From JAJFJD01 sp965228695 (lineage in GTDB: Bacteria > Pseudomonadota > Alphaproteobacteria > UBA8366), in the NCBI GenBank assembly GCA_965228695.1, contig CBDDIB010000002.1:3100001-3164000 (forward strand): 64,000 nt of DNA, read 5' to 3'. Of this stretch, positions 16,692-24,354 are shown in pieces. The notes beneath the pieces are model-generated. The model made no database searches, was not told the origin of the DNA, and saw only the letters and a list, made by a program, of their open reading frames with translations. The stretch's first letter is position 1, and each line of letters starts with the position of its first letter. Position numbers and translations under genes: made by a program.

Positions 16692-17323
16692 ATCCTAAGT
16701 CGAGTGCGGCCGCCGTCGCGATCGATCAACGAATAGCAAAATGGGCGGCGCGGCCGCTGGCGCGCTTGTCGGTCCACCCCAATGCGGTCACTGGCAGCAG
16801 CATTCTTGTCGGATTGAGCGCCGGATGGTTGCTGGCGCAGGGCGACTGGCTAATCCATATCGGTGCGGTCATTTTCGCCATTGCGGTATGGATGGACCAT
16901 TTGGACGGCGAAGTGGCGCGCCAGACGGGCCGGACCAGCACCTTCGGGCACTATTTCGACCATGCGGCGGCTATGACCAACTACGTCGCGGGGTTCGTCG
17001 GCGCCGGCATCGGCTTGGGTAAGGGTGCACTTGGCGAATGGGGGCTCATTCTCGGTATCGTAGCCGGGGTCTCGGTAGCGGCCATCATGACGGTGCGCCT
17101 TTACATCGAAATATGCGACGGCCACGACTCCGTGCGCCAGGGCGTGCATTGCGGGTTCGAGATCGAAGATACGCTTTACGTGCTCGCGCCGGTGACCTGG
17201 TTCGGTGTATTGAAGTACTTCATCATCGCCGCTGGCGTCGGCGCGCCGATCTTCCTGCTTTGCGTTACTTGGCAAGCGTTGGGCGTGTATCGCCGCTCGC
17301 GGTCAAGCGACGCGGGATCGTAA
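16688..17323 (+). CDS. CDP-alcohol phosphatidyltransferase-like membrane protein, altered active site
   Basis: 211-residue membrane protein with about six hydrophobic segments and a CDP-alcohol phosphotransferase motif. The motif reads D70-HL-D73-G-EV-A-R-x8-G87-HYF-D91-HAA-A95; the family consensus DxxDGxxARx8GxxxDxxxD ends with Asp, so the last one, the supposed general base, is Ala 95 here. The rest of the motif is intact, including metal-binding D70, D73 and D91. It is translationally coupled to the nucleotidyltransferase before it (ATGA overlap) and to hpnA after it (TAATG). The loss of the last Asp suggests different chemistry or a non-catalytic role. The second copy after hpnA has the same kind of change. 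Confidence 0.85.
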   Translation: MNPKSSAAAVAIDQRIAKWAARPLARLSVHPNAVTGSSILVGLSAGWLLAQGDWLIHIGAVIFAIAVWMDHLDGEVARQTGRTSTFGHYFDHAAAMTNYVAGFVGAGIGLGKGALGEWGLILGIVAGVSVAAIMTVRLYIEICDGHDSVRQGVHCGFEIEDTLYVLAPVTWFGVLKYFIIAAGVGAPIFLLCVTWQALGVYRRSRSSDAGS

Positions 17324-18318
17324 TGACTGCATTTGTTACCGGGGCTACCGGGTTCGTCGGGTCGGCCGTATTGCGGTGTCTAGTCGAGGCGGGGCAGAAC
17401 GTTCGCGTGCTCGTCCGTCCGAATAGCGACCGCAGCAACCTTAACGGCATCAAGTGCGAGATCGTCGTCGGCGACCTAACCGATCCCGCCTCGTTGCGGG
17501 CCGCGGTGGACGGGTGTGACACTGTTTATCACGTCGCGGCGGACTATCGGCTCTGGGTACCGGATCCCGAAGCGTTGAATAGAGTGAATATCGACGGCAG
17601 CGTGGCCTTGTTTCGCGCCGCGGCGGACGCCGGCGTCTCGCGTATGGTCTATACCAGCAGCGTCGCCACGCTTGGCATCAATCCCGACCGCACACCGGCA
17701 ACGGAGGATACGCCGTCCACGCTGGCGGATATGGTCGGCGAATATAAACGCTCCAAGTTTCTTGCCGAGAAGGCGGTGCGGGCGTTGGTTGAAGAGGACT
17801 ATCTGCCGATCGTTATCGTGAATCCCTCGGCGCCGATCGGGCCGCGCGACATCAAACCCACGCCGACCGGCAAAATGATCCTGGACGCGGCGGCGGGCAA
17901 GATGCCGGCCTATGTGGACACGGGGCTTAACGTGGCCCATGTGGACGATGTGGCTCAAGGTCATCTGCTCGCGATGGAAAAGGGGATCGTCGGCGAACGC
18001 TACATTCTCGGCGGCGAAGATATGTCGCTGCGGGAAATCCTGATCGCCGTGGCGGAATACGCCGATAAGCGGCCGCCGAGCGTCCGGATTCCGCACGATT
18101 TGCTGATGCCCTTTGCCCATGTCGCCGAGGTTTTCGGCCGATTGTTCGACCGGGAACCGCTTTTTACGGTCGATGGCTTGAAAATGGCTAAGAAGCACAT
18201 GTATTTCTCCGCCGCCAAGGCGCGGGCGGAACTGGGCTACGCGCCACGCCCGGCACAAGAAGCGCTGCGCGACGCGGTCGATTGGTTCCGGGACAACGGG
18301 TACCTGCCGCGCGTGTAG
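17323..18318 (+). CDS. hpnA: Hopanoid-associated sugar epimerase/dehydratase-like HpnA
   Basis: 331-residue short-chain dehydrogenase/reductase of the extended (epimerase) type. It has the NAD(P)-binding FVTGATGFVGSAVLRCL, the catalytic Ser in VYTSSVATLG and the YxxxK pair in GEYKRSKFLAEKAV. IVNPSAPIGPRDIKPTPTGK and NVAHVDDVAQGHLLAMEKG are conserved in HpnA proteins, as is the length. The ATG at 17323 overlaps the TAA of the gene before (TAATG), marking coupling. HpnA occurs in most hopanoid clusters but its reaction is not established; a role in composite hopanoid head groups has been assumed. Here it lies between two CDP-alcohol phosphatidyltransferase-like genes, which suggests a joint pathway. 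Confidence 0.9.
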   Translation: MTAFVTGATGFVGSAVLRCLVEAGQNVRVLVRPNSDRSNLNGIKCEIVVGDLTDPASLRAAVDGCDTVYHVAADYRLWVPDPEALNRVNIDGSVALFRAAADAGVSRMVYTSSVATLGINPDRTPATEDTPSTLADMVGEYKRSKFLAEKAVRALVEEDYLPIVIVNPSAPIGPRDIKPTPTGKMILDAAAGKMPAYVDTGLNVAHVDDVAQGHLLAMEKGIVGERYILGGEDMSLREILIAVAEYADKRPPSVRIPHDLLMPFAHVAEVFGRLFDREPLFTVDGLKMAKKHMYFSAAKARAELGYAPRPAQEALRDAVDWFRDNGYLPRV

Positions 18319-18448
18319 ATATCGCCCGATTTTCTTGTTTTGATTTGTTCAAACCCGTATCGGCCTTTCATATATCTGTAACAATACAAAACTCTTTGAG
18401 ACGCTGCGGCTGCCGTGAGGGAAGCGCCGCGGCGACGCATCGGGCACG

Positions 18449-19087
18449 ATGGGCACATTATTCCGCAGAACCGCCATCCGGCCGCAGTCGGGCGGACCAT
18501 ACGACCAACGCCTCGCACGCAAGCTCGTAGTGCCGCTTGCCCATATAGGATTTCATCCGAACGCTGTTACCGCGTTGAGTTTCGTTCTCGCTCTGACGTC
18601 GGCGATACTGTTCGCCATCGCGATGGAAGATTGGGCGTGGCTGGCGGCCGCGTTGTTCATGGCCGCCGTTCTGGCCGACCACGGCGACGGAGAACTGGCG
18701 CGCCTGACCGGCAAGACCAGCGTGTTGGGTCACCGCCTGGATTACATCGTCGGGACGATCAACTATGCCATGCTCTTCGCCGGATTGGGCGTCGGATTGG
18801 CTGACTCGGCACTGGGCGATTGGGCGATCTTGTTCGGCGCGGTGGTTGCGGTTACTAACCCGATCATCTGTTCCCTGCGGCTGTTGACGGATCTTCGGCA
18901 TGGGAGCGATGCGGTTGCCCATCCCAGTGTCGATGGCTTCGAATTGGAGGACTTCATCTACCTGATTGGGCCGATCGTTTGGCTTGGCGGCACTATGATA
19001 TTTTTCCTTTTGTACGGGATCGGGACGGTCGGATACTTGATCTTCACGATTGTCAGCACCGTTCGCCACGAAAACCCGCTGCGATGA
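18449..19087 (+). CDS. Second CDP-alcohol phosphatidyltransferase-like membrane protein, altered active site
   Basis: 212-residue paralogue of the protein encoded at 16688-17323, with the same order of helices. Its motif is D77-HG-D80-G-EL-A-R-x8-G94-HRL-D98-YIV-G102, so again the last Asp of the family consensus is missing, replaced by Gly. Both copies share the start of the domain (HPNAVT) and the C-terminal GFELEDFIYLIGPIVW / GFEIEDTLYVLAPVTW segment. It is 130 bp downstream of hpnA on the same strand. Two divergent copies that both keep the metal-binding residues but have lost the general base argue for a shared, modified function, perhaps as a heteromer. Confidence 0.82.
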   Translation: MGTLFRRTAIRPQSGGPYDQRLARKLVVPLAHIGFHPNAVTALSFVLALTSAILFAIAMEDWAWLAAALFMAAVLADHGDGELARLTGKTSVLGHRLDYIVGTINYAMLFAGLGVGLADSALGDWAILFGAVVAVTNPIICSLRLLTDLRHGSDAVAHPSVDGFELEDFIYLIGPIVWLGGTMIFFLLYGIGTVGYLIFTIVSTVRHENPLR

Positions 19088-19372
19088 TCCTAGAATCCAG
19101 AGGGATTCCAAAACGGATCAAATATTCGCGAACAAACCTCGATCGTGGCTTGAAATTTTGCGCTGCAGCATCCATTTCTGATCGTCATAAAGACCGAGTG
19201 GCGCCATCCGGTGTTGCTTAGCGTTGTCGATTTATCACAGGCTGGAATGGTTGTTTTTGCTGCTATTTACTTGGCTTGGACCGGCTGATATGACTGCCTA
19301 TTCTGTAGTTTTGGTCGTGTCGGCGCGGTTTGGCTATGCCTGTCCGATTGCCGTAGCAGGGAGACGAGAGGG

Positions 19373-20305
19373 ATGCGGGTTATCCTAGCGGAACCGAGGG
19401 GCTTTTGCGCCGGTGTGGTGCGCGCGATCGACATTGTCGAGCTTGCGCTGAAGAAATACGGGCCGCCGGTCTACGTGCGCCATGAAATCGTCCATAATCG
19501 CCGCGTTGTAGAGGATTTGAAGACCAAAGGGGCGGTTTTCGTCGAAGAACTGGACGAGGTGCCCGATGGGGCCCATACGGTGTTCAGCGCCCACGGTGTC
19601 TCTCAAAAGGTTGCCGATACGGCCGAGAAGCGCGATCTGCCGGTCATTGACGCGACATGCCCGCTGGTCGCCAAGGTTCATAAAGAAGGTCAGCGCTACG
19701 CGAAGTCCGACTACGAAGTCATCCTGATCGGCCACGAAGGCCACCCCGAGGTGGTCGGAACCATGGGGCGCATTCCCGGCCGGGTGCATTTGGTATCGAC
19801 GGCGGAAGACGTTGCCACGCTCAACGTGGAAGACGAGACGAAGCTCTCCTATGTGACGCAGACGACGCTCAGCGTCGACGACACCCGAGACGTCATCGAA
19901 GCCTTGCGCCAACGGTTCCCCCAGGTGGTGGGGCCGGACGTAAAAGACATCTGTTACGCGACCCAGAACCGCCAGACCGCGGTGCGGGAACTCGCCCAGA
20001 AAGTTGATGTCCTTCTCGTCGTCGGCGCGCAGAACAGTTCGAATTCGAACCGCTTGCGCGAGATCGGCGAGGAAATGCAAATTCCGAGTTATTTGATCGA
20101 CGATGCCAGTGCGCTCGATCCAGCGTGGATCAACGGCGCGGGCACCGTCGGAATTTCCGCCGGCGCTTCGGCGCCGGAAGCATTGGTGCAGGAACTGATC
20201 GCGCGGTTGAGCGAACTCGATGAGATCGAGGTCGAGCATCTGGATGGGATCAGTGAAAACGTGCAGTTCAAACTGCCGAATGAGTTGCGGGACTTCGCAG
20301 CCTAG
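19373..20305 (+). CDS. ispH: 4-hydroxy-3-methylbut-2-enyl diphosphate reductase IspH
   Basis: 310-residue enzyme for the last step of the MEP pathway, reducing HMBPP to isopentenyl and dimethylallyl diphosphate. The three [4Fe-4S] cysteines are C12 (PRGFCAGVVRAI), C95 (DATCPLVAKVH) and C193 (DICYATQNRQ). Substrate-binding EIVHNRRVVEDL, FSAHGVS and GHEGHPEV are present. The start ATG 19373 follows GAGAGG. It precedes hpnH by 82 bp on the same strand, which couples C5 precursor supply with hopanoid side-chain synthesis. The upstream 285 bp hold no gene and probably its promoter. Confidence 0.96.
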   Translation: MRVILAEPRGFCAGVVRAIDIVELALKKYGPPVYVRHEIVHNRRVVEDLKTKGAVFVEELDEVPDGAHTVFSAHGVSQKVADTAEKRDLPVIDATCPLVAKVHKEGQRYAKSDYEVILIGHEGHPEVVGTMGRIPGRVHLVSTAEDVATLNVEDETKLSYVTQTTLSVDDTRDVIEALRQRFPQVVGPDVKDICYATQNRQTAVRELAQKVDVLLVVGAQNSSNSNRLREIGEEMQIPSYLIDDASALDPAWINGAGTVGISAGASAPEALVQELIARLSELDEIEVEHLDGISENVQFKLPNELRDFAA

Positions 20306-20387
20306 GGAACGGAACTGAATTTCGCTAACGGCACGCCGCCAGTGAGGCGGCCCGCGCCAGGATTAATTATAGGAGAGGGGGGCACAC

Positions 20388-21563
20388 GTGGCTGTTCCAC
20401 TTCGGCAGAGTCTTCACGTCGGGCTTTACATGATGAAACAGCGGTTGGCCGGTAATGACCGGTACCCGTTGGTATTGATGCTGGAACCGTTGTTCCGGTG
20501 CAATCTTGCATGCTCGGGTTGCGGCAAGATCGACTATCCCGATCCCATTTTAAACAAACGGCTGAGCCTCGAAGACTGCCTCGCGGCGGTTGACGAATGC
20601 GGCGCGCCGATGGTCGCGATTCCCGGCGGCGAACCGCTGCTGCACAAGGAAATCGGCGAGATCGTCAAAGGCATCGTGGCGCGCAAGAAATACGTGTCGC
20701 TCTGCACGAACGCCCTGCTTCTGGAAAAGAAGCTGCACTTGTTCGAGCCGTCGCCGTATCTATTCTTCTCGGTCCACCTCGATGGACTGAAGGAAGACCA
20801 CGACAAATCGGTTTGTCAGGATGGTGTTTTCGATCGGGCGGTCAAGGCGATTAAGGCAGCGCAGGACGCCGGGCACACGGTCAATGTCAACGCGACGATC
20901 TTCGACGGCATGCCGGCGGAACGGGTCGCGGACTTTCTCGACTATTGCGAGGACAGTGGCATCAACGGTGTGAGCATCTCGCCGGGCTACGCGTATGAGC
21001 GCGCGCCGGACCAGGAGCATTTCCTGAGCCGCCAGAAAACCAAGAACCTGTTCCGTGAAATCTTCAAGCGGGGCAAGAACCGCAAGTGGCCGATCAGCCA
21101 TTCCACCTTGTTCCTGGATTTCCTGGCGGGCAATCAGACCTATCAGTGCACGCCATGGGGCATGCCGACCCGCAACATCTTCGGCTGGCAGCGGCCGTGC
21201 TATCTGTTGGGTGAAGGATATGCGCCGAGCTTCAAGGCGCTGATGGAAGAGACCGAGTGGGAACGGTACGGAACCGGCAATTATGAGAAATGCGCCAACT
21301 GCATGGCGCATTGCGGTTATGAGCCGACGGCGGCTGCGGATGCCATTGCGCATCCCATCAAGGCGCTGTTGACGTCGCTGCGCGGCGTTCGGACCGAGGG
21401 CCCGATGGCGGCCGAAATCGATATGTCGAAACAGCGTTCCGCCGAGTATGTCTTCGACACTCAGGTCGCCGACTTCATGGACGAGGCGCATGCGCCTGCG
21501 GGCGACGTGTCAAAGGGGCGGCCGTCCGAGAAATCCGTGTCCGAGCGCAGCAACGCGGCCTAG
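20388..21563 (+). CDS. hpnH: Adenosylhopane synthase, radical SAM protein HpnH
   Basis: 391-residue radical SAM enzyme that joins the 5'-deoxyadenosyl group to diploptene, giving adenosylhopane, the first step of C35 hopanoid side chains. The cluster-binding CxxxCxxC is C38-NLA-C42-SG-C45; then AIPGGEPLLHKEIGEIVKG, VHLDGLKEDHDKSVCQDGVF and the C-terminal CTPWGMPTRNIFGWQRPCYL and CANCMAHCGYEPTAA. The opening MAVPLRQSLHVGLYMMKQ is the normal HpnH N-terminus. GTG start with a strong GGAGAGGGGGG ribosome site. Its last 54 bp overlap, in antisense, the end of hpnG. Confidence 0.95.
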   Translation: MAVPLRQSLHVGLYMMKQRLAGNDRYPLVLMLEPLFRCNLACSGCGKIDYPDPILNKRLSLEDCLAAVDECGAPMVAIPGGEPLLHKEIGEIVKGIVARKKYVSLCTNALLLEKKLHLFEPSPYLFFSVHLDGLKEDHDKSVCQDGVFDRAVKAIKAAQDAGHTVNVNATIFDGMPAERVADFLDYCEDSGINGVSISPGYAYERAPDQEHFLSRQKTKNLFREIFKRGKNRKWPISHSTLFLDFLAGNQTYQCTPWGMPTRNIFGWQRPCYLLGEGYAPSFKALMEETEWERYGTGNYEKCANCMAHCGYEPTAAADAIAHPIKALLTSLRGVRTEGPMAAEIDMSKQRSAEYVFDTQVADFMDEAHAPAGDVSKGRPSEKSVSERSNAA

Positions 21564-22205
21564 CTCTTCGAGGGCAGTTCGGCTGTCGCCGGATAGCCGG
21601 ATCAAGCCTGGAAGTTCCCAGGGGCGCAGGACGAGTTTCGAGATGACGCGGAAGGGCCGCTGCCGCCCTTCCGCGTCAATTCCTTGAAGGGCCGCGGACG
21701 GCAGGTTTCGGTCGGCCGGGTCGGCGATGACGCGGACCACGAGGAAGGGGCACTTGGCTTCTTCGGCCGCGCGGGCAACGCCCGCACTTTCCATATCCAC
21801 CGCGATTGCTTGATGATCGCGATTGAGCCGGGCTTTCTCGCCGGGCGTGGTTACCGCCGTGATTGTGCTGACCAGGGCGCCTGCCGTCACGTCTGAAAGA
21901 ACGGCGGCGGCGGCGCTCCGCCATGGCGCGGATGTATCCCAATGGCCGCCTTCGGTATCGACAACTGTCGTTGGGAGTATCGCGGTGCCGGGCGTCAGGC
22001 CGGCGGCCAACCCGCCGGCGATGCCGAAGCTGACCAACGCGCCCGCGCCGTCTTCGATGAGCCGTCGTGCGCCGGCATAAGCGCGCTCCAGGCTTGCGCC
22101 GGCGCAAAAGTAACGGTGTGGATTTGACGATGGATGCTGTTTGAACGCGGCTTCCAGGCAGCGCTGCTCGGCGAGAAACCCTGTGACGAAGCCAGTCCCG
22201 GTCAC
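21510..22205 (-). CDS. hpnG: Adenosylhopane nucleosidase/phosphorylase HpnG
   Basis: 231-residue nucleoside-phosphorylase-fold protein. It has FGIAGGLAAGLTPGTAILPT, the base/ribose-binding QAIAVDMESAGVARAAEEAK and CPFLVVRVIADPADRNLPSA motifs of the MTA/SAH nucleosidase and purine phosphorylase group. HpnG removes adenine from adenosylhopane on the way to ribosylhopane and bacteriohopanetetrol. The start is GTG 22205, which overlaps the shc stop (ATGTGA), so it is translationally coupled to shc. The 3' end overlaps hpnH, the previous enzyme in the pathway, on the opposite strand by 54 bp. Confidence 0.9.
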   Translation of the reverse strand: MTGTGFVTGFLAEQRCLEAAFKQHPSSNPHRYFCAGASLERAYAGARRLIEDGAGALVSFGIAGGLAAGLTPGTAILPTTVVDTEGGHWDTSAPWRSAAAAVLSDVTAGALVSTITAVTTPGEKARLNRDHQAIAVDMESAGVARAAEEAKCPFLVVRVIADPADRNLPSAALQGIDAEGRQRPFRVISKLVLRPWELPGLIRLSGDSRTALEELGRVAALGHGFLGRPPL

Positions 22206-24181
22206 ATGCCGAACGGCACTTTCTTGGAGTTGCCCTTCTTGAGGCTGCGGTATCGGGCAAGGGCCCAAGCCGGGAAGAAAGCGCTATAGCCATGGTATTT
22301 CAGGTAAAAGACCCGCGGGAATCCGACGGCGGTGAACCATTTTTCGTCCCACTGCGTGCCGTCGCGCGGCGATTTCAGCAGGTAGTTGATACCGTCGCGA
22401 ACGGCCTGTGCTTCGACCTCGCCGGCCGCCATCAGGCCCAGCACGGCCCATGCGGTTTGCGATGCCGTGCTTTCCTTGCCGGTGCCGCGTGTTCCGTCCC
22501 AGTAGCTTGCGCCGTCTTCACCCCAGCCGCCATCGGGTCGCTGGTTGTCTTTAAGCCACTGCACGGCCTTGCGGATATAGGGCTGCGACATGTCTTCGCC
22601 GGCGGCGTTCAGCGCGCAGAGAACCGACCAAGTGCCGTAGACGTAATTGGTGCCCCAGCGGCCGAACCAAGAACCGTCGTCTTCCTGTTCGCGACGCAGG
22701 AATTCGACGCCGGATTTCACCACCGGGTGCTCCTGATCGTAGCCGAACTGCGAAAGCATGCCGATGCAGCGTGCGGTGACGTCCGACGTGGGCGGGTCGA
22801 GCAATGCGCCGTGATCGGCGAACGGAATGTGGTTCAAGTGGAAATGCGTATTGTCCGCGTCGAAGGCACCCCAGCCGCCGTTCTCGCTGCGCATGGGCAC
22901 GACCCACTCTTCGGCGCGCGATAGATTCTCGGCGTATTTGGTGCTGTCGGCCCGGTGCATCGCGATCGCCACGACGGCCGTGTCGTCGACGTCGGGATAA
23001 TGATCGTTTTCGTACTGGAACGCCCAGCCGCCGGGGCGGACCCCGGGGCGCGACTCGGCCCAGTCACCGTAAACGTCCATGATCTGCTTGCCGGCGAGCC
23101 AGTCCATCGCTTTCTGAACGACGGGGTCGTCGCCGTCGGTGCCGGCTTCCATCAATGCCTGCGCCGCCAGGGCGGTGTCCCAAATCGGTGACAGGCACGG
23201 CTGGCAGTAGGCGCTCTCGTCGCTCACGACCAAAAGCTTGTCGATGGCATTCTTGGCGGTAACCAAATCCGGATGATCTTCCGGATAGCCGAGCGCCGTC
23301 ATCGCCATAACCGTATTGGCCATGGCGGGAAAGATGCCGCCGAGTCCGTCTTCGCCGTTCAACCGTTCGGTCACGAAGGACAACGCCTTGTCGAGCGCGC
23401 GCTGGCGCGGTTTGCGCGGGAAGAAGGGTTCGGCGAGCCGGAGAAATCCGTCGAGCCACAACAGCGTATCGCCCCAGCGCGACCCGGTCGGATTCCGCAA
23501 ATATTTGGGGACATCCTCCGGCGGGACCTCGAACAGTTCGCGGATATCCACGCCATTCGGATTTTTGGCCACCGGCTTCAGCGTCATCAAGATCAACAAG
23601 GGCGCGATGACCGTGCGCGACCAATAGGACACCTTCGACAGATGGAAAGGGAACCATCGCGGCAGATGGAAGATCTCGACCGGCATCACCGGCACAGCGC
23701 GCCAGGGCACCTGGCCGAATAGCGCGAGGGCGATCCGGGTGAAGACATTGCAGTTCGCCGCACCGCCATGCTCGAGAATCGCTTCGCGGGCGCGCTTCAT
23801 ATGCGGGGCGTCGATGTCGTCGCCAATCAACTTGAGCGCGAAATAGGCCTTGACGCTCGCGCTGATATCGAAGGCACCCTCATAAAACAGCGGCCAACCG
23901 CCGTGGTCCGCCTGCAGGCCACGAAGGTAGACGCCGATTTTCTGCTCGATTTCGGGAGCTGGCTCGCCCAGGAAATGCTTCAGCAGGACGTATTCCGCAG
24001 GAATCGTCGCATCCGCTTCGAGTTCGAACACCCAGTGACCGTCTTCCCGCTGAAGCGTCTTGAGCCCTGCGACGCATTCGGCGATCACACGGTCAAGGAG
24101 TTGCGGATCCGGTTCATCCAGACGTGCAGAATCGTTACTGGCGGTTAGTTCGCCAACGAGGGCTTCAACAGCAGCATTCAT
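22202..24181 (-). CDS. shc: Squalene-hopene cyclase
   Basis: 659-residue class II triterpene cyclase (HpnF) which cyclises squalene to hopene/diplopterol at the membrane. The catalytic acid motif DVDDTA is at 397-402, and several QW repeats are visible, e.g. QREDGHWVFELEADA, EDGLGGIFPAMANT, SENGGWGAFD, QEDDGSWFGRWGTNYVYGTW and RPDGGWGEDGASY. The length matches the bacterial family (about 630-680). ATG 24181 is followed by a normal N-terminus; the upstream region carries two palindromes with ACGTT half-sites. hpnG is coupled to it downstream; hpnE, the previous step, lies 173 bp upstream. Confidence 0.96.
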   Translation of the reverse strand: MNAAVEALVGELTASNDSARLDEPDPQLLDRVIAECVAGLKTLQREDGHWVFELEADATIPAEYVLLKHFLGEPAPEIEQKIGVYLRGLQADHGGWPLFYEGAFDISASVKAYFALKLIGDDIDAPHMKRAREAILEHGGAANCNVFTRIALALFGQVPWRAVPVMPVEIFHLPRWFPFHLSKVSYWSRTVIAPLLILMTLKPVAKNPNGVDIRELFEVPPEDVPKYLRNPTGSRWGDTLLWLDGFLRLAEPFFPRKPRQRALDKALSFVTERLNGEDGLGGIFPAMANTVMAMTALGYPEDHPDLVTAKNAIDKLLVVSDESAYCQPCLSPIWDTALAAQALMEAGTDGDDPVVQKAMDWLAGKQIMDVYGDWAESRPGVRPGGWAFQYENDHYPDVDDTAVVAIAMHRADSTKYAENLSRAEEWVVPMRSENGGWGAFDADNTHFHLNHIPFADHGALLDPPTSDVTARCIGMLSQFGYDQEHPVVKSGVEFLRREQEDDGSWFGRWGTNYVYGTWSVLCALNAAGEDMSQPYIRKAVQWLKDNQRPDGGWGEDGASYWDGTRGTGKESTASQTAWAVLGLMAAGEVEAQAVRDGINYLLKSPRDGTQWDEKWFTAVGFPRVFYLKYHGYSAFFPAWALARYRSLKKGNSKKVPFGM

Positions 24182-24222
24182 TCCGGGAATCTATGTTTTT
24201 ATTCGCTTTGCGACACACTCAT

Positions 24223-24236
24223 ACGTTAGCTAACGT
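24223..24236. promoter_or_regulatory. 14-bp perfect palindrome upstream of shc
   Basis: ACGTTAGCTAACGT, fully self-complementary, 42-55 bp before the shc start codon, in the only gap of the hpnD-hpnE-shc-hpnG run long enough for a promoter. A TetR- or MarR-type site is conceivable. Confidence 0.4.
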
Positions 24237-24283
24237 CGTCTAGGTAGGGTTCAAAGTCAAGCTGGGGGCAGTAACACTTTCGT

Positions 24284-24297
24284 AACGTATGAACGTT
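24284..24297. promoter_or_regulatory. Second AACGT/ACGTT inverted repeat upstream of shc
   Basis: AACGT-ATGA-ACGTT, sharing the same half-site as the 24223-24236 palindrome, 61 bp centre to centre. The pair may form an operator for shc-hpnG. Confidence 0.35.
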
Positions 24298-24354
24298 GTG
24301 GCAAAGGAGCAACACTTTGGCAAAGCGACACAATTTCCCGTTCTGCCGCCGCTT

